A stretch of 7,632 nucleotides of DNA from Thermoplasmata archaeon (GCA_021847855.1 JAJZOT010000067.1:1-7632); one strand, 5' to 3'; positions 1-5,159 are shown, numbered from the stretch's first letter. Numbers and translations: made by a program. The notes: generated by a model not told the origin, from the sequence alone.

Positions 1-51
1 AAGCTGGTTGCCGTCAGATCGTATGACAGAAGCGTGTGGGATTGGATATAA
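1..51 (+). CDS. C-terminal tail of an unidentified gene (5' end outside window)
   Basis: The first reading frame is open from the window edge and ends at TAA 49-51 after 16 codons, with a tail ending SVWDWI. The TAA shares its last base with the next ATG (TAATG), the usual arrangement of translationally coupled genes. That overlap is the main reason to believe in the frame, because 16 codons alone prove nothing. Frame 2 is also open here as far as 115, so the choice is uncertain. No family can be recognised from so short a piece. Confidence 0.3.
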   Translation, partial: KLVAVRSYDRSVWDWI

Positions 52-173
52 TGGAGATTTTAATGGGGAGAAAAAGCATCGACAAGAAAGAGATAGAGCT
101 TGAGTTCGAGCGGGCTACGAAGAACACCTACAGGTTCCAGGAGATGCTCGTGAGAGTGAGGGGTGGGAAATGA
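51..173 (+). CDS. Small 40-residue protein, unknown function, possibly truncated
   Basis: An ATG at 51 (overlapping the preceding TAA) or at 63 opens a frame that ends at TGA 171-173. The product is highly charged: a KKEIELEFERATKNTYRF segment with a short basic tail ending VRVRGGK. The T-K-N-T-x-R-F stretch reminds me of the N-terminal half of small bacterial, archaeal and phage proteins of unknown function that are normally about 60-75 residues long; this is recall, not an alignment. If so, the C-terminal half is missing. There is no signal peptide or membrane segment. The neighbours overlap at both ends (TAATG before, ATGA after), so it appears to be a cistron in a compact operon of small genes. 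The short length keeps confidence moderate. Confidence 0.4.
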   Translation: MEILMGRKSIDKKEIELEFERATKNTYRFQEMLVRVRGGK

Positions 174-182
174 TTAGCCTAA

Positions 183-521
183 ATGATGATGAAAAAAAAG
201 AGGATCTCAGATATAATAGATGGTTTTGTGGGAGATCAGGCCGAATACTGGTCGCTTCGGCAAGGAGGAGGTCAGATTTATTACTGGTACGAAGAGGCAA
301 GAAAATTGCGTCAGAATTCAACGAATGAGTTCATTATCGGTACACTTCTTGGGGCACTTCTTGGAGATATAGCCAATTACCTTGATCTAATCAACAAGCC
401 GGATGTAAAATGGGGATCTGCATCTTGGGATGAAATAATTGAAACCTTGAGAACGCGGTGGATTGAGATTGAGGATATGGTGACAACCCTGCAAGGAGGA
501 GAGAAGGTGAATGGGAAATGA
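183..521 (+). CDS. Hypothetical protein, 112 residues, mostly helical; true start uncertain
   Basis: The frame runs from the first of three consecutive ATG codons (183, 186, 189) to TGA 519-521. I do not recognise the family. The product looks soluble and mainly alpha-helical: a charged N-terminus, an aromatic GQIYYWYEEARKLRQ segment around residues 30-44, a moderately hydrophobic FIIGTLLGALLGDIANYL helix around 50-67, and a charged C-terminal helix. No catalytic motif is evident. The start is doubtful. No good Shine-Dalgarno site lies close to 183, whereas the ATG at 170 overlaps the previous stop (ATGA) and sits behind GGGGTGGG. The frame from 170 (ISLNDDEKK...) would join this protein if the A8 run at 192-199 were one base shorter. 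The real N-terminus may therefore be MISLNDDEKKRISDI. Gene order suggests an accessory or phage-like operon. Confidence 0.5.
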   Translation: MMMKKKRISDIIDGFVGDQAEYWSLRQGGGQIYYWYEEARKLRQNSTNEFIIGTLLGALLGDIANYLDLINKPDVKWGSASWDEIIETLRTRWIEIEDMVTTLQGGEKVNGK

Positions 522-550
522 GGAAGATTAAGCAGATTTTGAAGGTGTGA
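518..550 (+). CDS. Ten-codon mini-frame bridging two genes
   Basis: ATG 518 overlaps the stop of the preceding gene (ATGA 518-521) and lies seven bases after GGTGA (506-510), a good archaeal Shine-Dalgarno site. The frame encodes a ten-residue basic peptide, MRKIKQILKV, and stops at TGA 548-550, four bases before the ATG of the GIY-YIG gene. It may be a real coupling or leader cistron, or the remains of a decayed gene. Nothing but position and the ribosome site supports it. Confidence 0.2.
   Translation: MRKIKQILKV
543..548 (+). promoter_or_regulatory. Shine-Dalgarno site of the GIY-YIG gene
   Basis: AGGTGT lies about six bases before ATG 555 and matches the archaeal anti-Shine-Dalgarno pairing (GGTG core). 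It supports 555 as the start and shows that this cluster uses leadered translation, unlike the apparently leaderless genes further right. Confidence 0.5.
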
Positions 551-554
551 TAAA

Positions 555-791
555 ATGAGTGGGCCATTAATAAGAGCCAAGCTTAAAAGGGAAGGATTTA
601 AAGTAATTGATTACGGGGAATATTACTACGATAGCGGCAGACCTCTTATACCGACTCGGTCTGGTGTCTACGGACTATTCTATGGTGATACACTTCAATA
701 TGTAGGGCAAGCCGTAAATCTAAAAGACAGACTTAGGCAGCATCTTGACAATAAAAGGAATAAAACAGATGGCCACATCCTGGGAATTTGA
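555..791 (+). pseudogene. Truncated GIY-YIG nuclease-domain protein
   Basis: The 78-residue product begins with about 35 residues of unknown role and then shows the N-terminal half of a GIY-YIG domain: GVY (37-39, replacing GIY), a beta-hairpin over YGDTLQ, YVG (49-51, replacing YIG), then NLKDRLRQHL (55-64), which carries the conserved Arg and His region of the family. GIY-YIG enzymes are metal-dependent DNA endonucleases of repair (UvrC), restriction, homing introns and transposons. The metal-binding Glu, which lies in the second half of the domain, is absent because the frame stops at TGA 789-791, so nuclease activity is not expected. The last residues (about KTDGHILGI) are probably out-of-frame reading of the neighbouring transporter fragment. 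The RBS and start look intact, so a short protein may still be made. Confidence 0.65.
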
Positions 792-1044
792 ATCAATGAT
801 ATGCGAACACAACAACGGCACCGCGTCCCCAAATAATGCTGTCGCACTGCAGTGGTTTCAGATGGAGAATGAACAACTCGTGAACCTGATGTTCTACGCA
901 TACTTATTCCAGAGTCGTGATTTCTATGTTACCAGCCCACATGTGAACGGGAACTACATAATCAGATATCGAGAAAACATAATGACGGCAGCTGCTATGG
1001 ATGAGTACAATCTTATGTCATACAACTCTACAATCACCACATAA
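751..1044 (+). pseudogene. C-terminal remnant of a family 5 extracellular solute-binding protein (peptide ABC transporter)
   Basis: A frame one base out from the GIY-YIG gene stays open to TAA 1042-1044; it could start only at TTG 745 or ATG 769. From about WEFESMI onward the sequence has the layout of the C-terminus of SBP_bac_5 peptide/nickel-binding lipoproteins: a short helix (FESMI), a variable ASPNN turn, a long helix (AVALQWFQMENEQL), then the hydrophobic strand VNLMFYAYLFQSRDFYVTS followed by a V-x-G and N-I-M stretch. Intact proteins have 500 or more residues with a signal peptide, so this is about the last sixth of one, without export signal or ligand site. The family call is from memory of the pattern. 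The break lies about 755-780. The natural 3' end appears kept, which suggests that the element to the left joined into this gene. Confidence 0.5.
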
Positions 1045-1047
1045 TTT

Positions 1048-1055
1048 TTTATATT
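1048..1055 (+). promoter_or_regulatory. TATA box of the cysteine synthase gene
   Basis: TTTATATT lies in a 30-base A/T-only stretch and is centred about 25 bases before ATG 1076, the spacing expected for an archaeal TATA box when transcription starts at or next to the start codon. No Shine-Dalgarno site precedes the ATG, so the mRNA is probably leaderless. The T-runs may also end transcription arriving from the left. Confidence 0.6.
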
Positions 1056-1075
1056 TTTTTATTATTTCTTTATTT

Positions 1076-2029
1076 ATGAATCAATTTTTTGATAACATTC
1101 TGGGCGCTGTAGGTAACACTCCCATAGTGAGGCTTTCGCGCATATCTAAAAATAGTGGTATAGATGTTTATGCAAAGATAGAATATTTTAACCCGGGTCT
1201 TAGTATAAAGGATCGGGTTGCCATTAAATTTATTGAAGAAGCAGAAAAATCTGGAAAACTTAAGTCTGGCGGTACCGTGATTGAGAGAACCAGCGGTAAT
1301 ATGGGTACCGGGCTTGCCATAGTTTGTGCGGTAAAGGGGTACAAATTTATTGCCGTCATGTCCGAAGGGAACTCTGTAGAGAGAAGAAGAATGCTATCTG
1401 CACTCGGCGCTGAAGTCATTCTTGTGCCACAGGCACCAGGTGGGAAGCCAGGATTTGTATCTGGAGAGGATCTTGATCTTGTGGAAGTCCAAACAAAGGA
1501 ACTCGCCAGAAAATTAAATGCTTACAGACCGGATCAGTTCAACAATCCGGACGGGGCGAAGGCCCACGAAGAGACAACAGGACAGGAGATATGGTCACAA
1601 ATGGGGGGAAGTATAGATGCCTTTGTCACTTATGCTGGATCAGGAGGCACGTTTGTTGGGACATCCCGTGCCCTGAAGAATCATAATAAAAACGTGAAAT
1701 GTTTCGTCGTTGAACCAGAATCAGCCCCCTATCTTGCAGGGAAGAAAATCGTATCAACAAGGCACAGGATACAAGGCGGGGGCTATGCATTCAAACCACC
1801 GTTCTGGGATAGCAGTTTAGCTGACGGCTACCTTACGGTGTCGGATGATGAGGCAATGGCATCAGCGCGAAATCTCGCAAGAAAAGAAGGTATTTTTGCA
1901 GGATATTCAAGTGGCGCTAACGTTGCCGCCAGTCTGAAGACAGCTGAAGTTCTGGAGAAAGGCAGTCGCGTGGTTACGGTACTCCCAGATTCTGGACTTA
2001 AGTACCTTTCAACGGATCTTTTTCCATAA
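1076..2029 (+). CDS. PLP-dependent cysteine synthase family protein
   Basis: This 317-residue fold-type II PLP enzyme has the family's usual length. It shows the Schiff-base lysine K45 in NPGLSIKDR, a substrate-binding asparagine loop TSGN (72-75), QFNNPDGAKAHEETTGQEIW (154-173, a near-signature for O-acetylserine sulfhydrylases), the PLP-phosphate loop GSGGT (188-192), and S306 in PDSG, which contacts the pyridine nitrogen. The likely reaction joins sulfide to O-acetylserine or O-phosphoserine, giving cysteine in the cytoplasm; the donor cannot be told from sequence. Departures from typical CysK are R71 and M76 around the TSGN loop and a Pro/Gly-rich insertion near 118-130. The frame is open upstream to 1001, but 1076 is chosen because it begins the conserved FDNILGAVGNTP block and has the TATA box at leaderless distance. 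It appears monocistronic, with two hairpins at its end. Confidence 0.88.
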   Translation: MNQFFDNILGAVGNTPIVRLSRISKNSGIDVYAKIEYFNPGLSIKDRVAIKFIEEAEKSGKLKSGGTVIERTSGNMGTGLAIVCAVKGYKFIAVMSEGNSVERRRMLSALGAEVILVPQAPGGKPGFVSGEDLDLVEVQTKELARKLNAYRPDQFNNPDGAKAHEETTGQEIWSQMGGSIDAFVTYAGSGGTFVGTSRALKNHNKNVKCFVVEPESAPYLAGKKIVSTRHRIQGGGYAFKPPFWDSSLADGYLTVSDDEAMASARNLARKEGIFAGYSSGANVAASLKTAEVLEKGSRVVTVLPDSGLKYLSTDLFP

Positions 2030-2035
2030 AGATCC
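2014..2035 (+). terminator. Hairpin spanning the cysteine synthase stop codon
   Basis: GGATCTTT (2014-2021) is a perfect inverted repeat of AAAGATCC (2028-2035) with a six-base loop; the stop codon TAA (2027-2029) lies at the loop/stem edge. No T-run follows, so it is more likely an mRNA 3' structure than a simple terminator. Confidence 0.4.
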
Positions 2036-2065
2036 ATGGGTTATTTTCCGTGCTGTGTAACCCAT
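2036..2065 (+). terminator. Second hairpin after the cysteine synthase gene
   Basis: ATGGGTTA (2036-2043) is a perfect inverted repeat of TAACCCAT (2058-2065) around a 14-base loop. It begins on the base directly after the first hairpin and is followed by pyrimidine-rich TCTCTATC. It may help end transcription or protect the 3' end; the function is inferred from position only. Confidence 0.4.
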
Positions 2066-2087
2066 TCTCTATCAGGCGAAATGCAAT

Positions 2088-2534
2088 ATGAAGTCAACTA
2101 CCCCTGACCAAAGCATCGGAACTTGCGACTGGAGGGATCGGATGATCAAGAATAACCTCCGCTACAATAGGCTGGCTGACGGCAACCCTGTTCCTTATGT
2201 TGAGGGAAGCGATGGAGCCTGCTTCACCCTCAGGACAACAGGAGATGCATCTGAGAATGGATCGTTCCGGTCTATTGCGTTTGTTTATAGTATGGCAATT
2301 GGGTTACTCCCTGTTGGTGTTATGTGGATCAACTACAATGACGGGAATGCCCGATTCCTTTACCTTGTACTCTATAAACAACCTGATCTGGAGGAAAGAC
2401 CACGAATTGTGGATGTACCTGTTGCCATTCCTAATAGTTGTCCTCATCCTTATGCCTTCAAGGTATCACTCAACTTTATCCCCGTACCTGTAAACGTAAG
2501 CATGGAGATAACAGTGGAAGCGCGTAGCGTATGA
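2088..2534 (+). CDS. Hypothetical protein, 148 residues, partner of the secreted protein gene
   Basis: The family is not recognised. The start is ATG 2088; a closer ATG at 2081 is out of frame. The N-terminus (CDWRDRMIKNNLRYN) is polar. A hydrophobic stretch spans roughly residues 62-81 (SIAFVYSMAIGLLPVGVMWI). The second half alternates hydrophobic and polar residues (ARFLYLVLYKQ, RIVDVPVAIP, FKVSLNFIPVPVNVSMEITVEA), which suggests beta strands, so a beta-rich domain after one possible membrane segment is plausible. No catalytic motif is seen. Its TGA (2532-2534) overlaps an ATG at 2531, so it is probably translated together with the following gene. This overlap is the main reason for preferring this frame over an overlapping hydrophobic frame at 2197-2493. 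Confidence 0.5.
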   Translation: MKSTTPDQSIGTCDWRDRMIKNNLRYNRLADGNPVPYVEGSDGACFTLRTTGDASENGSFRSIAFVYSMAIGLLPVGVMWINYNDGNARFLYLVLYKQPDLEERPRIVDVPVAIPNSCPHPYAFKVSLNFIPVPVNVSMEITVEARSV

Positions 2535-2977
2535 AGAATAAATCCACAGAAACGTGAAAGAAATCGAAAAGCTTGCTGGCATCTTTCACAATGTTTGCTT
2601 CCATCCTTGCCATTATAACCGTGATCCCGTCATCTGTGAGTGCTTCCACTCCCATCAATACTCATTATGATTATATTGGATATATGGGAAATAATACAAT
2701 TTACATGACAACCGGAGCATCACAATACAATGGCTATCTATCCAATGTTTCAGTTCCAGGAAGTTCAAATGAAAAAGATAATTTTATGAAGCTTGATCAA
2801 TCCGGCGATTGTTTTGATTACAATGTCTATAACTCTATAGGGATGGCAACCGGTTCTAACAGAAACTATCATGGATCAGGCATAAAGAACGGCCATGAGT
2901 ATTGTTGTTCCAGTGAAGGTTGGTTATATGGGAATATCCCGGTGGCGGCATCTGGAGTTGACCCTTCTGCAAAATAA
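2531..2977 (+). pseudogene. Secreted protein gene with an in-frame TGA before its signal peptide
   Basis: ATG 2531 overlaps the upstream stop (ATGA), reads MKNKSTET, meets TGA at 2555-2557, and continues in the same frame as KKSKSLLASFTMFASILAII..., a classic Sec signal peptide: basic n-region, hydrophobic core, and a VSA|S cleavage site after about position 38. The remaining ~110 residues are Asn/Tyr/Ser/Gly-rich with three Cys (DCF, YCC) and no motif I recognise; this composition is common in extracellular or cell-surface proteins. The frame ends at TAA 2975-2977. If translation begins at TTG 2573 or ATG 2591 instead, the protein loses its positive n-region, which a signal peptide normally needs. 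The TGA is one substitution from Arg (CGA, AGA), Gly (GGA) or Trp (TGG) codons, so a recent nonsense mutation or sequencing error is the simplest reading. Function is unknown. Confidence 0.5.
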
Positions 2978-2984
2978 TTTTTTA
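2971..2984 (+). promoter_or_regulatory. AT-rich TATA-like element before the isochorismatase-fold gene
   Basis: AAAATAATTTTTTA overlaps the previous stop codon and lies 22-35 bases before ATG 3006. This fits a TATA box giving a leaderless or nearly leaderless mRNA. The same 14-mer recurs at 3609-3622 before the exporter gene. Confidence 0.4.
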
Positions 2985-3005
2985 CCTTTGGGCAATACTA
3001 TATGC

Positions 3006-3584
3006 ATGGCAGAAAGACATTTAAGAATAGAACTGAAGGACATAATATCCCCTGATCATTCGGTTCTTGTTGTTTGGGACGTGCAGAACATGCTCGTGAA
3101 CAGGATCTTCAACAAGGAGGTATTCATATCGAACCTTGAGAAAGTTATAGCTGGTGCAAGGAAAGCTGGAGTCCCAGTCTTCTTCACAAAAATAACACCT
3201 CTGCCCGAAAGATTTGAATCATCTGCGAGGTTTGCTTCCAGAAGAGGATTTTCCCAGATGTCTCCTGATATGTTGGATCTGTACCTCAAACCCAAGGAAG
3301 GGGATATCACCCTGAACAAGAACACAGCAAATATTTTTCTGGGAACTAATTTTGAGATGATGATCAGAAATGCTGGAATCGAGTCTATTGTCTTTACCGG
3401 AATTTCAACTGAAATAGGAATTGAGTCAAGTGCGAGAGATTCCTCAAATCGCGGTTTCTACACTGTCGTAGTGGAGGATGCGGTTTCGTCTCCGGACAAA
3501 GAAGCTCATGAGAGATCCCTGCTTAACATGGCACGCCTTGTGAACCTCAGAAAAAGCTCTGAAATTCTCGAAATATGGAAATAG
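3006..3584 (+). CDS. Isochorismatase-fold hydrolase homolog lacking the catalytic cysteine
   Basis: This 192-residue protein has the size and order of the isochorismatase/nicotinamidase superfamily: VLVVWDVQNML (20-30) with the conserved Asp D25; AGVPVFFTK (54-62); catalytic-type Lys K105 in LNKNTANIFLGTNFE; then GISTEIGIESSARDSSNRGF (132-151). In active cysteine hydrolases the last block carries the nucleophile (T-x-x-C-V). Here that position is Gly138 (TEIGIESSARD), so a normal amidase or nicotinamidase reaction is not expected. I recall archaeal and bacterial homologs with the same TE-x-GIESSARD block, so this is probably a stable subfamily rather than a point mutation. It is cytoplasmic. 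ATG 3006 is preferred: it has a TATA-like element at the right distance, and the open frame upstream to 2895 overlaps the preceding gene. The neighbouring exporter does not reveal the substrate. Confidence 0.8.
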   Translation: MAERHLRIELKDIISPDHSVLVVWDVQNMLVNRIFNKEVFISNLEKVIAGARKAGVPVFFTKITPLPERFESSARFASRRGFSQMSPDMLDLYLKPKEGDITLNKNTANIFLGTNFEMMIRNAGIESIVFTGISTEIGIESSARDSSNRGFYTVVVEDAVSSPDKEAHERSLLNMARLVNLRKSSEILEIWK

Positions 3585-3608
3585 TCGGCATCATCCATCC
3601 TCTTTTTT

Positions 3609-3622
3609 AAAATAATTTTTTA
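3609..3622 (+). promoter_or_regulatory. AT-rich element: isochorismatase gene end and possible exporter promoter
   Basis: CTTTTTTAAAATAATTTTTTA (from 3602) provides T-runs able to stop the preceding transcript, archaeal style. Its AAAATAATTTTTTA core could act as the TATA box for the exporter, giving a 5' leader of roughly 15-25 bases that would contain the AGGT near 3653. A second box candidate, TTAATTAT near 3629-3636, would give a leaderless mRNA. The sequence does not decide between them. Confidence 0.35.
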
Positions 3623-3626
3623 TCAA

Positions 3627-3641
3627 CATTAATTATCAATG
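3627..3641. promoter_or_regulatory. Imperfect palindrome, candidate operator of the exporter
   Basis: CATTAATTATCAATG matches its reverse complement at six of seven positions in each arm and lies 20 bases before the exporter start, over its likely promoter. Position and symmetry suit binding by a dimeric repressor such as a MarR or TetR type, but no regulator gene is in the window. Confidence 0.3.
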
Positions 3642-3660
3642 CTTTCATGCACTAGGTAAT

Positions 3661-5130
3661 ATGCCTAAATTCTCCAGACATGCGGGTCTTACGATCTCAA
3701 TCATGGCTTTCATGGGTATACTCATTACTTATGTGGAGACCATGATAACTCCAGCTATCCCGATATTGCGGGGGTTCTTCAATACAAATTACGACTCCCT
3801 CTCATGGATCATCACTGCTTACATTATTTCTGGTACAGTTTCTGCCGCGATATTTGGAAGGTTGGCGGATATTTATGGCAAGAAGAGGATTTTCCTTATT
3901 CTGGCAACGATATATGCCGTTGCTGTCTCATTTGGTGGTTTTGCAACCAGCCTGGATGAATTCATCCTCATACGTGCAGTACAGGGATTGGGGATGGGAA
4001 TGTTTCCAGTTGCGTTTGCACTGCTGAATGACCAGGTTCCCAAGGAAGAGCTTGCGCTTGCACAGGGAATCGTAAGCTCGACGTTTACTGCCGGTGCCGC
4101 CGTTGGGCTCGTGCTGGGAGCATACATCACACAGTACTATGGGTGGCAGTATTCCTATCACACCGCTATACCGGTAGCTTTCACACTGCTGATACTGGCA
4201 GCAATATTCCTCAGAGACACCTCTGAGCGCCATAAACAGGCCATAGATTTCCCTGGCGTTTTTGCACTTGCCATTGGAATAGTTTCCTTGATCCTTGGAT
4301 TATCGGAAGGAGAATACTGGGGGTGGTCATCGATCACTATTATCGGGCTGTTCATCCTCTCTATTGTTTCCCTTCTTCTTTTTGTGCTGATCGAGGTTCG
4401 ATCAACATCCCCCTTTATCAGCATGAAGCTGCTCAGGATTAGGAATGTGTTCCTGTCCAACTTCACCGGGCTCTTCGCAATGACAGGCATGTTCTTTCTT
4501 TTCTATACCGTTCCTACGCTCCTGGAGGATCCAAAACCCGCAGGCTTTGCATTATCTATAGTCAATGCAGGCCTGGTAATGCTTCCTGCAGCGGCGGTCT
4601 CAATGATATTTGCTCCACTATCCGCGCTGATCACAAAGAGGAAAGGACCGAAGCTCACCATCCTAATAGGAACGCTTGTTTTGTTTGTGTCATACCTGGG
4701 CCTGTATTTTAACAGGGGTTCACCAACCGCTATCACGGAGGACGCAACAATCATGGGCATAGGACTGTCATTCATTTTTGTTGGCGTGATAAACATGCTG
4801 CTTATTTCAACCCCGCGAAACGAGGCCGGAGCCTCAACAGGCATGAATGTGGTATTCAGGAATATCGGTTCGGCAATTGCGCCCGCCATCGGAGGCGTGA
4901 TAGAAACGACGTATGTTTCAACAGTGATAGTTGGAAAGACACCACTTGGAACACCAGTATATGCATCGCTGCCTTCGTCGGCCGCCTTCAGCTACATTTA
5001 CATTATAGGCATGGTTTTTCTTGCTATATCCGTCATTTTCACGCTGATGATGAAGAAGATAGTCATGAACAGGCAGAAGCCTGATGATACAAGTAAAGGA
5101 GAGGGGCCTGCTCCTGAGGGCTCTTTATAA
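3661..5130 (+). CDS. MFS exporter, DHA2 (EmrB/QacA) family, 14 membrane helices
   Basis: The 489-residue membrane protein has about 14 hydrophobic segments, the DHA2 number. Motif A is GRLADIYGKKR (66-76) in the loop between helices 2 and 3; motif B is around LIRAVQGLGMG (103-113) with R105, linked to proton coupling; the antiporter motif C is GAAVGLVLGAYI (145-156). An acidic residue in helix 1 (YVETMITPAIP) occupies the place of the helix 1 Asp of QacA/EmrB. The family exports drugs, dyes, fatty acids or siderophores in exchange for protons; the substrate cannot be inferred. The C-terminal tail is hydrophilic and cytoplasmic. ATG 3661 is placed behind AGGT (3653-3656) and begins directly before helix 1. 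It appears to be transcribed alone. Control by a local repressor is suggested by the palindrome at 3627-3641. Confidence 0.9.
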   Translation: MPKFSRHAGLTISIMAFMGILITYVETMITPAIPILRGFFNTNYDSLSWIITAYIISGTVSAAIFGRLADIYGKKRIFLILATIYAVAVSFGGFATSLDEFILIRAVQGLGMGMFPVAFALLNDQVPKEELALAQGIVSSTFTAGAAVGLVLGAYITQYYGWQYSYHTAIPVAFTLLILAAIFLRDTSERHKQAIDFPGVFALAIGIVSLILGLSEGEYWGWSSITIIGLFILSIVSLLLFVLIEVRSTSPFISMKLLRIRNVFLSNFTGLFAMTGMFFLFYTVPTLLEDPKPAGFALSIVNAGLVMLPAAAVSMIFAPLSALITKRKGPKLTILIGTLVLFVSYLGLYFNRGSPTAITEDATIMGIGLSFIFVGVINMLLISTPRNEAGASTGMNVVFRNIGSAIAPAIGGVIETTYVSTVIVGKTPLGTPVYASLPSSAAFSYIYIIGMVFLAISVIFTLMMKKIVMNRQKPDDTSKGEGPAPEGSL

Positions 5131-5133
5131 ACC

Positions 5134-5159
5134 AGAGCGTTGAACGGTTATGCTCTTTT
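5134..5159 (+). terminator. Intrinsic terminator-like hairpin between convergent genes
   Basis: AGAGCGT (5134-5140) pairs with ATGCTCT (5150-5156), seven pairs including one G-U, with a nine-base loop, followed by TTT. It lies directly after the exporter stop and overlaps the end of the flavoprotein gene on the other strand. It could end the exporter transcript and, read the other way, fold at the 3' end of the opposing mRNA. Confidence 0.4.

Noticed and set aside
170..328. Separate 52-residue basic frame from ATG 170 to TGA 326-328
   Set aside because: After the A8 run it reads an Arg-rich, low-quality sequence out of frame with the better 112-residue frame; only its first ten codons look meaningful.
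1..1044. Toxin-antitoxin or restriction system in the small-gene block
   Set aside because: No toxin, antitoxin or restriction motif is visible except a GIY-YIG domain lacking its catalytic Glu half, so a defence role is not supported.
1001..1075. Extended N-terminus for the cysteine synthase from an earlier in-frame start
   Set aside because: The extra 25 residues are read from the end of the transporter fragment and the T-rich promoter, match nothing in the family, and would place the TATA box inside the gene.
1045..1075. T-runs as an insertion-sequence end or low-complexity repeat
   Set aside because: The stretch is explained by a terminator plus TATA box; no inverted terminal repeat or target duplication was found.
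2555..2557. TGA as selenocysteine or a reassigned codon
   Set aside because: TGA ends other genes in the window, no SECIS-like structure was noticed, and selenoproteins are not known from Thermoplasmatales; a nonsense change is simpler.
2895..3005. Extended N-terminus for the isochorismatase-fold protein
   Set aside because: It would overlap the end of the secreted-protein gene and remove the promoter; the family does not need the 37 extra residues.
3873..4889. Several minus-strand frames opposite the exporter
   Set aside because: They mirror the exporter coding sequence and have no start signals or recognisable motifs.
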